This document shows positions 1-7,860 of a stretch of 46,332 nucleotides of DNA, piece after piece; positions within the stretch are counted from its first letter, which is position 1, and the number at the start of each line of letters is the position of its first letter. This DNA is from Novosphingobium sp. Fuku2-ISO-50 (lineage in GTDB: Bacteria > Pseudomonadota > Alphaproteobacteria > Sphingomonadales > Sphingomonadaceae): NCBI RefSeq assembly GCF_001519055.1, contig NZ_KQ954306.1, forward strand, positions 1-46,332. The letters run 5' to 3'. The notes beneath the pieces were generated by a model, which saw only the letters and a list, made by a program, of their open reading frames with translations, was not told the origin of the DNA and searched no databases. The position numbers and the translations under genes were made by a program.

Positions 1-1
1 A

Positions 2-157
2 ATCGACGTGATCCACACGTCCGATGAATTTATCCACATCGACGTAAACGGGCATCGCTACTCATTTGAGGTAGGCAGCGACGATGACGAGTATGTCTTC
101 ACCGACGGGGAAGCGACCTTCACGATTCCGCTGATGGATTTCGATCAAGGTTTCTAG
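2..157 (+). CDS. C-terminal part of an unrecognised small acidic protein (cut by window edge)
   Basis: An open frame enters from the left edge and ends at TAG 155-157, giving 51 residues. The fragment is acidic and rich in alternating hydrophobic residues (motifs such as HIDVNGHRYSFEV), as expected for a small beta-rich domain. I do not recognise the family. It lies 70 bp upstream of, and in the same direction as, the small HTH-like gene at 228, so the two may be co-transcribed within the integrative element. The start is outside the window. The absence of stops and the protein-like composition support it being real, but the short length limits confidence. Confidence 0.5.
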   Translation: MDVIHTSDEFIHIDVNGHRYSFEVGSDDDEYVFTDGEATFTIPLMDFDQGF

Positions 158-227
158 GATTTGGCCTGACAAACCTTCCAAACCCGTCTTAATCGAGATG
201 TCGGCAATCAACCAAGGAGCCGACAAT

Positions 228-485
228 ATGACGACGACCAATTCCAAATCGACCGCCCCGAATCCCGAAGCCACAGGTGCTATGGAATTTATCACGCTTG
301 ACCATGTTGCCCGTGAGGCTGGAATTCCCCCGCGCGAGGCTCGGATGATGCTGCGCCTTGCAGCGAAACAGACGAAGCAATATCCGAACCTCGGCAAGGA
401 ACATGAACCCCGCCAACCTTGGCAATGGCTGCCTGGGTCCAAGGGACTGGAGGAGGCGCGCAAAGCGCTAAGTCCAGCCGTATGA
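228..485 (+). CDS. Small HTH-like protein of an integrative element (85 aa)
   Basis: The ATG at 228 is preceded by AAGGAG (214-219) at 8-nt spacing, which favours it over the in-frame ATG at 198. After a low-complexity Thr/Ser/Pro-rich N-terminus of about 20 residues comes a segment (ITLDHVAREAGIPPREARMM) that resembles a helix-turn-helix of the excisionase/MerR type, followed by a basic, Trp-containing tail (QPWQWLPGSKG). This suggests a small DNA-binding protein or regulator. It is convergent with the primase/helicase gene, with a long inverted repeat between them. No specific family is assigned and the function is inferred only from the HTH-like pattern. Confidence 0.6.
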   Translation: MTTTNSKSTAPNPEATGAMEFITLDHVAREAGIPPREARMMLRLAAKQTKQYPNLGKEHEPRQPWQWLPGSKGLEEARKALSPAV

Positions 486-495
486 CTTATTCTCG

Positions 496-585
496 TGAAC
501 ACTTGCACAGTTGTTATTTATAATTGCTATTGGTCCGCTAAATGGCACCAAGCCGCAATATATGAAATAACTGTTCAAGTGTTCA
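496..585. repeat. Long imperfect inverted repeat between convergent genes
   Basis: The arms TGAACACTTG (496-505) and CAAGTGTTCA (576-585) are perfectly complementary. The pairing continues inward, with small gaps, through ACAGTT..ATTT on the left and AAAT..AACTGT on the right, giving arms of over 20 nt around a loop of about 40 nt. The right arm overlaps the last codons of the primase/helicase gene. It could act as a bidirectional terminator, or, since it sits next to replication genes, as an origin or iteron-like structure. There is no clean T-tract. Confidence 0.5.
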
Positions 586-1879
586 TGCGAAGGCGAATTC
601 CTTCAAAGCACCGCGCGCGGTTTCCGTCCCGTTCCGCCTTCGCGGTCGTGCTTTCAAACCCTCGCGCACTGAGTAGCCTGCCGAACACGCTGCTATCTAT
701 GTCCGGAAGCCCGCGCTCACGCAAAAACCTGTTATAACTCTCGCGAAGTACCGCTGAGGGTGTCACTGAACCCTCGCTTTCCCTCGTGCGCTGCTCCAAC
801 CATGTACCGAGTGTGTCCTGCTCTGCGAAATATTGATCTGTGGAGGCAGTGATCGACTCGGGCGGGTTGAGGCCCTGACGAAACCATTCACGCGCGCCAT
901 CGATCATCCACGATAGGATTGCTGAATGCTCGTCAGTAAGCTTTCGCTCGAGATCGTGATCGGGTTTCTTCGGGACATAGTCCAACTCGAGCAAGTGTAT
1001 GCGGCGGCGCATGTCAGGTCCGACAGACTTAAGTCGAGGCAGATGGTTGGTCGTCATCCAGATCTTGTAGCACGGCCGGTACGTAAACGGGTTTTTGTAA
1101 AGAAATCGAGCGGTAACCAAATCGGCGCCAGTTGCTCGTTTGACCGTGACCTCATTCAGCATACCGCCTTGCTCGGTTTCTCCGGAGGTCACAAACCTGG
1201 CGCCAGCGACATATGCCATTGCCGTCTCATGTGTTTTACTTTTGCCATCTATAAAAGTCTCTGGAAGTGCCTCATTGTGGTAATCTCCCATGATCGCGGC
1301 AATTGTGTTAACGAGAACAGACTTACCATTTCCACCCGGTCCGTAAATAACTAGAATCTTCTGCTCTTTTGTGCTTCCCGTCAAAAGATAACCGCAAAAC
1401 CTCTTGAAATAGGCGATTTTTTCTAGATCGCTTTTAAAAATCTGCTTAATGAATTTATTCCATTGAGGGCATGATGATTCTTCATCAGGATCGACTGATG
1501 TTTGTTTGGTGACGTATATGCCGAGTCTCGTTTTGACAAATGTCCGCTTCTTTATATTGAATAGACCGCCGGGCGTTCCGAGCAGAAATTCCTGCGCATC
1601 CATTTCACTGATAGAGACATGCAGGCTTTTATCACTTTCGGTAAAACCTTTGACGTTACGGACGGTTGACAGGGAACCCTTCCAGCGAGCTTCGGGTTCG
1701 TTCTGCTGATCAAGAAATTTCCGGATCAAGGCCTCAACACCCTTCGATTCGTCAATTTTCCAGAGATCTCCATCCTTGATAAGCCATTGCGCTTTTTCAG
1801 GGACATAGCGGATGATTTTACCGTGTGCCTTCCGGAAAAGGTGGCCGGCGTCACTTTCAGATTGAATGTTCTTGCTCAT
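575..1879 (-). CDS. P4-type primase/helicase (D5-N / SF3 helicase C-terminal module)
   Basis: The predicted product has 434 residues. The Walker A motif GPGGNGKS is at about residues 180-187, followed by an SF3-type segment with the sensor-like KIWMTTNHLP and an arginine-rich RRR motif, as in the C-terminal domain of the P4-family phage/plasmid primase-helicases. The segment before the Walker motif (about 80-170) matches the D5-N linker region. The start ATG at 1879 overlaps the upstream stop as ATGA and has GGAGG in front; the longer frame upstream is not needed. No zinc-finger primase domain is present, so priming probably comes from the upstream AEP-type protein. It should unwind the element's DNA during autonomous replication or transfer. 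Confidence 0.85.
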   Translation of the reverse strand: MSKNIQSESDAGHLFRKAHGKIIRYVPEKAQWLIKDGDLWKIDESKGVEALIRKFLDQQNEPEARWKGSLSTVRNVKGFTESDKSLHVSISEMDAQEFLLGTPGGLFNIKKRTFVKTRLGIYVTKQTSVDPDEESSCPQWNKFIKQIFKSDLEKIAYFKRFCGYLLTGSTKEQKILVIYGPGGNGKSVLVNTIAAIMGDYHNEALPETFIDGKSKTHETAMAYVAGARFVTSGETEQGGMLNEVTVKRATGADLVTARFLYKNPFTYRPCYKIWMTTNHLPRLKSVGPDMRRRIHLLELDYVPKKPDHDLERKLTDEHSAILSWMIDGAREWFRQGLNPPESITASTDQYFAEQDTLGTWLEQRTRESEGSVTPSAVLRESYNRFLRERGLPDIDSSVFGRLLSARGFESTTAKAERDGNRARCFEGIRLRMNT

Positions 1880-2796
1880 TGTCCCGCCTCCAGCCTTGCA
1901 TGAATTTGAATAATCTGTTTCTCGGCCTCGTCCGGATCGGCCCCCCATTTGTCGACGAAGTAGGGGTTCACGAGCAGCACTGTCGCGATCTCGGAATCCG
2001 AAGCGCCAGCAGCGATCAGTGCAGCCACGATTATAAAGACAGCGCCAGATCGGTCCTTTCGCATGACGCGCTTGGCCATCATCAATGTGCCTGCTTGCAG
2101 GCCAATTTTGAGCCGGTAACGCCGCATGATCTCCTTTGCGTCGAGCCCGGCAGTTATGATTTTGGTTGGTCGGGCCTTGGCGATTTGGGGTCGTTCGTTT
2201 CGGATCGAGGCAGGTAGCCTTTGCGGCGTAACGTCGAAGCGACGCAGGGTTACGAGCGGCCTTCCATATTCCGGCTTGTGATTGATGGTACCGGGCAAGC
2301 GCAGCATCTTGGTGATCGACCAGCCGCCCTTATCCCCTCCGTCCTTGTATACGATGTTGCGGGAGTGAATCTCAGCGACTGCACCTGGTTGCGCTTGATC
2401 CCAAATCCAGATGCCTTGAAGGCGACCAGGAGATGTGCGCCATAGGATGTTCGGGGCAGGATCATATCCACGCGGATCTGCATCGTCGATGTCGCACCAT
2501 GCATACGGGCTTGGCAACGCCAGTCCCATTTGCCGACGAGGTTCGGTGAAGGCGTTCGGACAGAAATAGATGTCGAACCGCTCTGGTGCGTAACTTTCAA
2601 GCAGTCGGGCAATACGCGCGCCACGATTGCCGCGAATAGCATGATCGTTCCAGCTTGCGCCCTGACGGGTGCCAAGAAAGGTATATGCAGCCGGATCGTG
2701 GCTGTCCCAAACCATGGTCAGAAAATCGACAGCGGACGCCAATGTGCTGGCCGACCTGTCGGGTGACGTAAGCGGTTTCAGCTTTGCGGGGACCAT
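1876..2796 (-). CDS. RepB-like / archaeo-eukaryotic-type DNA primase
   Basis: The predicted product has 306 residues. An acidic metal-binding motif (WCDIDDADPR, around residues 100-109) followed by beta-strands ending in GRLQGIWIWDQ, and later KMLRLPGTINHK, is the pattern of the AEP/RepB-type primase-polymerase domain found on plasmids and integrative elements. The start ATG at 2796 overlaps the stop of the AlpA-like gene as TAATG, and its own stop overlaps the helicase start as ATGA. The three genes therefore look translationally coupled. It would synthesise primers for the element's replication, acting with the SF3 helicase. Family membership is inferred from motif layout. Confidence 0.75.
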   Translation of the reverse strand: MVPAKLKPLTSPDRSASTLASAVDFLTMVWDSHDPAAYTFLGTRQGASWNDHAIRGNRGARIARLLESYAPERFDIYFCPNAFTEPRRQMGLALPSPYAWCDIDDADPRGYDPAPNILWRTSPGRLQGIWIWDQAQPGAVAEIHSRNIVYKDGGDKGGWSITKMLRLPGTINHKPEYGRPLVTLRRFDVTPQRLPASIRNERPQIAKARPTKIITAGLDAKEIMRRYRLKIGLQAGTLMMAKRVMRKDRSGAVFIIVAALIAAGASDSEIATVLLVNPYFVDKWGADPDEAEKQIIQIHARLEAGQ

Positions 2797-3002
2797 TACG
2801 CTGCCTCCCGCGCTGCCGCTAGCGAGGCGATGTGAGCGTGAACTTCGCCAGCAATCCATGCCACGCTATGCGCGCCAAACCGGATACGCTTGGGAAATTG
2901 TCCCTTCGCTTCAAGGCGAATAAGCGTGGAATTCGACATGGTAATACCAAGTCTATTCAAATCTTCTCGTGTAATAACGATTTTTGTATTGGGGAATGTC
3001 AT
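2796..3002 (-). CDS. AlpA-family regulator / excisionase-like HTH protein
   Basis: A 68-residue protein with the layout of AlpA/excisionase proteins: a winged HTH (ITREDLNRLGITMSNSTLIRLE) followed by FPKRIRFGAHSVAWIAGEVHAHI, where the W..EV motif is characteristic of AlpA. The ATG at 3002 is preferred over the GTG immediately upstream because GGAG then lies 8 nt away. It heads the AlpA-primase-helicase operon. In P4-like elements AlpA-type proteins control integrase or excision; here the integrase lies about 1.7 kb away, so the same role is likely but not shown. Confidence 0.8.
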   Translation of the reverse strand: MTFPNTKIVITREDLNRLGITMSNSTLIRLEAKGQFPKRIRFGAHSVAWIAGEVHAHIASLAAAREAA

Positions 3003-3101
3003 CACAAATACTCCGTTGGTGATGACATCGTATTATTCACATATTTTCGACAAAATCGATAGTGGCAAATGAAAGTACTGCCGGGAATCCCCGTGGCATA
3101 T

Positions 3102-3752
3102 TCATTTTTGCCGACGCTGATCGACCACCTCTTTGATCAGGCGATCGAGAGGTTCCGCCTTGCCAGTGATGGCTTGGTACGCCTGCCGGATGATGGTGGG
3201 ATAACGCCCAGCGAATTCTCCCAGCTCTTTGGTATAGGTGCCACGGCTGGGTTTCAGGTTCGGCGCAACGCTGTCCAGGACCTTGGCTATGTCTGTCACG
3301 ATATGAAACCGCAGGAACTCATTGAAAGGCAAGCTATAGTGTCGGTGGTAGACCAAGTTGATGATGACGTTCTGCGCCATGAGTTTCAGGTTTTCGAGTT
3401 GTGTGCGAACGGTGTCATAATCAGGCTTGAGCTCGTCGATCACGTCATTTGGCCAGAGAGAAAACCATGCCTGATTTTTGGGGCTCACCGCTTCGATCAC
3501 GCGATCAAGCGGATTTAGGAGCTTGGTTTCGAGCCATTCGACTCGTTCAGTCAGTGTGGCGTCAAACGGTGCGTACTGGTCGAAGTCATTGGGCATCGTG
3601 GACAAAACGTCGCGATAGTGGGTGGCCAGATAGTCGAGACGTTCGGTAAGGGCAGCTCGCTGAACAGGGTCGGTGATTTTCGCCTCCTTGGCAATCGACT
3701 CGATGACCGAGCGCGGGAAGGGGGCTTCATCGATTGCGGTTGGTTCGGTCAC
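3102..3752 (-). CDS. Unrecognised cytoplasmic protein of the integrative element (216 aa)
   Basis: A mostly alpha-helical, charged protein without signal peptide or membrane segment. It starts at GTG 3752 (VTEPTAIDE, read as Met) with a weak GAGA-type ribosome site. I recognise no catalytic motif; it contains many Leu, Glu and Arg residues and aromatic stretches such as HYRDVL and NQAWFSLWPNDV. It lies upstream of the AlpA-primase operon on the same strand, with 99 bp between. The codon use and length argue for a real gene. The function is unknown; elements of this type often carry such accessory proteins. Confidence 0.65.
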   Translation of the reverse strand: MTEPTAIDEAPFPRSVIESIAKEAKITDPVQRAALTERLDYLATHYRDVLSTMPNDFDQYAPFDATLTERVEWLETKLLNPLDRVIEAVSPKNQAWFSLWPNDVIDELKPDYDTVRTQLENLKLMAQNVIINLVYHRHYSLPFNEFLRFHIVTDIAKVLDSVAPNLKPSRGTYTKELGEFAGRYPTIIRQAYQAITGKAEPLDRLIKEVVDQRRQK

Positions 3753-3863
3753 GATCGGATCTCAACATGGGGCCTTGAACGATTGTAGCCCATACCTGTC
3801 AATGCGTCGTAACCGCACGCATTCCGATTGCCCGTGTTGTGCTGGATCGGCGTTTTGCGCCGC

Positions 3864-4373
3864 TCAACTGGAAGCTGACGTGATGGACACTGCGATATCG
3901 GTAATCGAACGGAACAGGATCATAGGGTCGTCTTTTGACGGAACAAACCCGCGCCGCGCCCAGAAGTCTGCCGCATCGCCGTCCACTGCATTGACGACCA
4001 AGGTCCTGCCGCCAACCAATGTCGCAGCCGCAACGCAGCGTTCCAAGGCGTGTTTGACCAGCCCTGTTCCGATTCCTTGCCCGGCCCATGCGGTGTCGGT
4101 CGCGAGCTGGCCCAAGAGCAAACACGGGACCGGATCGGGTGGTTGCCCGGTGCGAATCGCGCGCGGCATGGCGGTTGGTATGATCGCGGTCGGCGCAAGA
4201 CCATAATAGCCAACGACTCGCCCGGCATCATGTACGACCGTGACCGCTGTGAAGCCCTTGCGGTGGTTGGAAAGCGCACGCTGTTTGAGCCAGTTATCCA
4301 GTGACGGCTTGCCGCTGGTGAATTGCGACAGATCGTGCAGGTCGTTCAACGGCTCTGGCGCTGAAATCGGCAT
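3864..4373 (-). CDS. GNAT-family acetyltransferase toxin, TacT-like
   Basis: A 169-residue GNAT protein. It begins with the TacT signature (FTSGKPSLDNWLKQRALSN), has the VVGYYGLAP strand, the LLGQLATD..GQGIGTGL acetyl-CoA loop and the C-terminal DFWARRGF segment. TacT/AtaT toxins acetylate the amino group of aminoacyl-tRNA and block translation. The partner antitoxin lies 11 bp upstream, the usual antitoxin-first order. One oddity is that the tyrosine commonly found in the FYxxxGF motif of characterised TacT/AtaT toxins is tryptophan here (FWARRGF). This may be a subfamily trait rather than inactivation. The family call is secure; the target tRNA is not predictable. Confidence 0.85.
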   Translation of the reverse strand: MPISAPEPLNDLHDLSQFTSGKPSLDNWLKQRALSNHRKGFTAVTVVHDAGRVVGYYGLAPTAIIPTAMPRAIRTGQPPDPVPCLLLGQLATDTAWAGQGIGTGLVKHALERCVAAATLVGGRTLVVNAVDGDAADFWARRGFVPSKDDPMILFRSITDIAVSITSASS

Positions 4374-4384
4374 GGTTGTGCGCT

Positions 4385-4678
4385 TTACTGGTCAGCGGCC
4401 TTTTCCCAAGGCGCCGCGCGCTTCAGCACATCAACCATGGCGGGCACAGGCTTGCCAGGCACATCAAGGGCGGCGACGAAAGCTTCAAACCCTTCGGGGC
4501 TAACCCGGATCAGCGTGTTTTCCATGATGGCCTCTTCGGCGGCACGCACGGCGGCATCACGCATGAATTCAGTACGCGAACGTCCGCGCAACTGGGCTGC
4601 ACGGTCGATGATCGCCAGATCGGCGTCGGGCAGGCGCATTGATAACGGGTGGTCTTTGCGGGAAGCGGCCTGCGCCAT
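4385..4678 (-). CDS. DUF1778 ribbon-helix-helix antitoxin, TacA-like
   Basis: A 97-residue protein. The N-terminal ribbon-helix-helix (LSMRLPDADLAIIDRAAQLR, then GRSRTEFMRDAA) is the DUF1778 fold, and the C-terminal tail (FVAALDVPGKPVPAMVDVLK) is the flexible neutralising segment that binds the GNAT toxin. The start ATG at 4678 follows GGAG at 8-nt spacing; the longer upstream frame would run through the promoter and is rejected. It should bind the toxin and repress its own promoter through the inverted repeat just upstream. Confidence 0.88.
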   Translation of the reverse strand: MAQAASRKDHPLSMRLPDADLAIIDRAAQLRGRSRTEFMRDAAVRAAEEAIMENTLIRVSPEGFEAFVAALDVPGKPVPAMVDVLKRAAPWEKAADQ

Positions 4679-4700
4679 GATAAAATCTCCAATCGGGCGA

Positions 4701-4735
4701 CATATACCGCAACGTATTGTAAATTGCAATACGTT
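4701..4735 (-). promoter_or_regulatory. Promoter and operator of the tacAT-like pair
   Basis: On the minus strand TTGCAA (4724-4729) and TATATG (4701-4706) are spaced by 17 bp and form a plausible sigma-70 promoter. A perfect 9-bp inverted repeat, AACGTATTG (4711-4719) and CAATACGTT (4727-4735), straddles the -35 box. This is where an RHH antitoxin would bind for autorepression. The right arm ends two bases before the integrase stop codon. Confidence 0.65.
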
Positions 4736-4736
4736 A

Positions 4737-5891
4737 CTATTTGGCGGCTTTGAGTTCCGCAAGGCGTTCGCCCCATTGCTCCAAGGCGTCGCGCTTCTCG
4801 GTGTCGTAGCCGTAGCGATTATACACTGCCGCCACACCTGAAATCGTGCCTGAGATGTGGTTCAAGACCTTCTCGATGACGTGGGGCGCAACCCTTGCCC
4901 GCGCCATTCCAGAGGCGGCGGTACGACGCAGATCGTGGAACCGCCAGTTGGTCGTGCCCGAAATCTCGTGCATGTGGCGGATGGCCTTGGTGAACCCGTT
5001 GATCGGCACCCGGCCATTGGTTGTGAACACAATGTCGCACCCGGCGTAGCGCGGGACTTCGCCCAGCAGTTGCAGAGCAAACGCACTGAGCGGGACGGCA
5101 TGGGGCTTGCCATTTTTCGACAAGTGGCCGGGAATGACCCATTCTTTCTGATCGACATTGATTTCGCTCCAACGCATTTCATTCAATTCGCCCCGTCGTT
5201 GCGCGGTCGCCAGCAGCAGGGGCACAAATTGCCGATAGGGGTATGGCTCGGCTTCGCAGGCTTCCAGCAGGGCTGTGATTTCGCCATCAGACAAAACCCG
5301 GTCGCGCGCCTGTTCGCGTGTAGGTGCGCGTAGGCCCAACACAGGCGACGCATCCACGATGCCGCGTTCGACGCACCAATTGAACAGCTTGCGCACGTGT
5401 GAGTGGATGCGGTTCGCCTGATACGATGATCCACGATCTACCGCGCCGTCGATCAAGGACATGATGTCTGGGCGGGTGAGGTGTCGAATATCACGCTGGC
5501 CAAACACGGGCACAAGTTCGCGCTGAAGGATACGCTCGGCCTCACGCCAACTGCGATTGCGCGGGCGCGCGTAAATCCGAATGAACTCGTTGCAGACGGC
5601 CTCAACACGCATGTCCAACTGACGGCGTTTTGCTGCGGGATCGACACCGTCATCGACAAGGCGCAGCGCATCGGTCGCCCGAGTGCGGGCTTCGGCAAGA
5701 GTTAGTCGGGGGTATATGCCTAGAGGCAGGCGCCGTTGGTTGACGCCATACCGATATTTGACCGTGAAAACCTTCTTGCCCGTCGGGTAAACGCGAACGC
5801 TAAAACCGGGGCACAGAAGGTCGTGGACCTCATACCGCTTGTCCATAGGCTTGAACGCATCGATTGCCTTCGCATTGAGTGCCTTGCGCAT
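4737..5891 (-). CDS. Tyrosine-type site-specific integrase, P4-like
   Basis: The predicted product has 384 residues. The N-terminal arm-binding domain of the DUF4102 type (LCPGFSVRVYPTGKKVFTVKYR) is followed by a SAM-like core-binding domain and a catalytic domain. Visible active-site residues are Arg in QRRGEL (about 232-233), HDLRR (H319, R322), LNH (H345) and the tyrosine in VYNRY (Y357). All are present, so the enzyme looks intact. It should integrate and excise the element at a tRNA gene. A 3' tRNA-Lys fragment at 10933 is the best candidate attachment site. The gene points away from that site and is separated from it by about 5 kb of cargo. Confidence 0.9.
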   Translation of the reverse strand: MRKALNAKAIDAFKPMDKRYEVHDLLCPGFSVRVYPTGKKVFTVKYRYGVNQRRLPLGIYPRLTLAEARTRATDALRLVDDGVDPAAKRRQLDMRVEAVCNEFIRIYARPRNRSWREAERILQRELVPVFGQRDIRHLTRPDIMSLIDGAVDRGSSYQANRIHSHVRKLFNWCVERGIVDASPVLGLRAPTREQARDRVLSDGEITALLEACEAEPYPYRQFVPLLLATAQRRGELNEMRWSEINVDQKEWVIPGHLSKNGKPHAVPLSAFALQLLGEVPRYAGCDIVFTTNGRVPINGFTKAIRHMHEISGTTNWRFHDLRRTAASGMARARVAPHVIEKVLNHISGTISGVAAVYNRYGYDTEKRDALEQWGERLAELKAAK

Positions 5892-6149
5892 ATGCCGTTC
5901 CTTTCAACGGCACCGCAATAATCATGGAAATCTGATAATCTCAAAGAAAATCCTGTACTTAGAACGAGGCGATACGGAAAAGTTCAGCCTGCGTCGATTT
6001 GCAAAAGGACCGGGGGTAGTTGGAACCGAATTCCAGCGCACCCGCCCGCACCAAGCGCCGCGACTCGGGCTGGTGGTTTTCGCCATCAGGTGATTGCGTG
6101 ATCGAAGCCGATTATGCGCCGCACTGACCTGTGAATCGATCGATCACGC

Positions 6150-6443
6150 TTACCAGCCCCCGACGCCGCCATGGTGTGAGCATGTCCCACGCGCGTGTTG
6201 GCTGAAGCTCCATGAGCCATCTACGCAATGCGCGGTCGCGCCTGCCGGGCGATGGTTGGCTTGCATCGGGCTGTGGATGCTATTGCCGTCTACGTTCGTG
6301 TAGTGACGCCCATATCGCGGGCCGTAACCGTGATGGGCGGTATAGTGGTGAACGTAGTGGCGCGCTAATGCTCGTGCGGGGGCGACGATCGGCGCTGTGA
6401 GCGCCACCGCCATAAGCAAACAGATCTTTCCGTTTCGTGCCAT
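6150..6443 (-). CDS. Secreted DUF3761 protein
   Basis: A 97-residue protein with a signal peptide (MARNGKICLLMAVALTAPIV to about residue 27, ALA cleavage-like site). The mature part has the DUF3761 pattern: NVDGNSIHSPM, then GATAHCVDGSWSFSQHARGTCSHHGGVGGW, with two conserved cysteines and a His-rich core. DUF3761 proteins are small exported proteins of unknown function found in many proteobacteria. Upstream of the domain is a Tyr/His-rich linker (HYVHHYTAHHGYGPRYGRHY). It stands alone as element cargo between the integrase and a divergent PDZ protein. Confidence 0.8.
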   Translation of the reverse strand: MARNGKICLLMAVALTAPIVAPARALARHYVHHYTAHHGYGPRYGRHYTNVDGNSIHSPMQANHRPAGATAHCVDGSWSFSQHARGTCSHHGGVGGW

Positions 6444-6664
6444 AGTGTTCGCCCCAAGAATGTTGTCTCTGCAGCTAATGCTTGGCCTGAAACAGCTGTT
6501 CGCGCAATCGATGCGGCTGTCATATTGCGGGTGAGGTCATGGTATCGCCATTTTGGCCATATTTAAAATTTTGCGGGATGCGAGATTGGCGTTTAATCCT
6601 TAGCCATTGCGGCATTCCCAGCTTGCCAATATGACTAAGATAAACTTGCTCAATGGGGGTTGAG

Positions 6665-7459
6665 ATGCGCTTGATAGCAACTCTTATCGCTGGGATTGCA
6701 CTGGGTGCGGCTCAAACGGCCCATGCAAACGATTGGGAGAAGTTTTTCCGGCCAATCGGGAAATGGCCTACCGCAATCGCCTTCAATGGTGAGCCGGAAA
6801 TGATGAGTACCAGTGGCAATTCGGATGCCGATATCGAGCAGATGTGGCGCAGGGGCTATGCGCCGATCGGTTTCACCTCATTCGAGACCGGAAATAACAA
6901 AACTGACGATGCTGTGCGCCTCGCCAAAAAATTGCATGCAAGATATCTTGTTGTGAGCGCTAACCTAAAGTCTTCGACCATGACGTCAATTCCGCTAACG
7001 TTGCCGAATACGACAACATCCTACACAAACGGAACTGCGAACGTATACGGTAGTGGAGGTTCTGCTAGCGGCACTTATTCAGGAACAACAACTACCTATG
7101 GAACACAGACTACCTATATTCCAATACGGATAAATCGTTTCAGCAAGACTGCGATTTACTTTCAGGAGCTACCCAAATCTGGTATTGGGATTTTGATGCG
7201 GGAATTGAGCGCGCCTGAGATGCAGAGGCTCGAAACTCGACATGCAATCGCAATTAGATTCGTGCGGGATGGCTCGCCAGCCTATACCGCCGACATATTC
7301 CCTGGCGATATTATAACCAAGATCAACGGCCAACCTGCTGATCCTGATGCTTTGAAGACAGCCTTAACGGGGCCGCAACCGATCGCGCTTCGTATCGATC
7401 GGAATGGGCAGCAAAGGGACATATCGGTGAACGTACCGCCCGAATGGCAACCCAAATGA
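6665..7459 (+). CDS. Exported PDZ-domain protein
   Basis: The ATG at 6665 is chosen because it opens directly on a signal peptide (MRLIATLIAGIALGAAQTAHA) and has GGGGGTTGAG before it; the ATG at 6653 would put charged residues ahead of it. The mature protein (about 243 residues) has an N-terminal domain with DWEKFFRPIG and a Ser/Thr/Gly/Tyr-rich low-complexity stretch around residues 115-155. It ends in a PDZ domain (AIRFVRDGSPAYTADIFPGDIITKINGQP) of the peptide-binding type. No protease catalytic residues are seen. It probably acts as a periplasmic or envelope binding protein. Its AT-rich middle and low GC fit recent acquisition with the element. Confidence 0.75.
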   Translation: MRLIATLIAGIALGAAQTAHANDWEKFFRPIGKWPTAIAFNGEPEMMSTSGNSDADIEQMWRRGYAPIGFTSFETGNNKTDDAVRLAKKLHARYLVVSANLKSSTMTSIPLTLPNTTTSYTNGTANVYGSGGSASGTYSGTTTTYGTQTTYIPIRINRFSKTAIYFQELPKSGIGILMRELSAPEMQRLETRHAIAIRFVRDGSPAYTADIFPGDIITKINGQPADPDALKTALTGPQPIALRIDRNGQQRDISVNVPPEWQPK

Positions 7460-7582
7460 TCATGTGTCGGGCCGATCGGTTCTGACAGTCATGCACTGAG
7501 CTGGGAAGCCGGGCTTAGCATCGCCTTGATGCGCTGACGGCTTGCCCGAACAGAGCTCAAAAGGAATGGACGCGCATCGGCC

Positions 7583-7807
7583 ATGAGGGACATCTTTCCC
7601 CGCACAGATTTTCGCCTGCCTGCCGACGTTCGAGATAGGTATCCCGCGCTTGCTGGCGTGATGACGTTGATCGATGTCGAATCTATTCCCTCTTGCATCG
7701 TCACGGTGCCGGGGACTTCGATTTACGCGGCCTATCGGGAGGACGGATCACTCGACTACATCTGGGACGTGGAGGTGGAAAAAATGCTTTATAGAGCACC
7801 GAACTAA
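7583..7807 (+). CDS. Possible small unknown protein (74 aa)
   Basis: A frame with ATG at 7583 and stop at 7805 encodes a protein-like sequence with a plausible compact core (LIDVESIPSCIVTV, then IYAAYREDGSLDYIWDVEVE). The ribosome site is weak. I do not recognise it. The alternative reading frames here give arginine/serine-rich products, so this frame is the best candidate in the 401-bp space between the PDZ protein and the HNH gene. It could be a decayed remnant. Confidence 0.4.
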   Translation: MRDIFPRTDFRLPADVRDRYPALAGVMTLIDVESIPSCIVTVPGTSIYAAYREDGSLDYIWDVEVEKMLYRAPN

Positions 7808-7860
7808 ACTCGGTCCATTTTCATCGTATGGCTCGCACCAATTGAAAACCCATGTGTTTG

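Noticed and set aside
6010..6053. A GC-rich stretch next to the integrase ending in CCCGCACCA that resembles a tRNA or tmRNA 3' end
   Set aside because: The hairpin TGGAACCGAATTCCA does not have the TTCGAAT T-loop geometry and no 5' partner or D-arm is present. It may still be worth a covariance-model check because it lies near the integrase.
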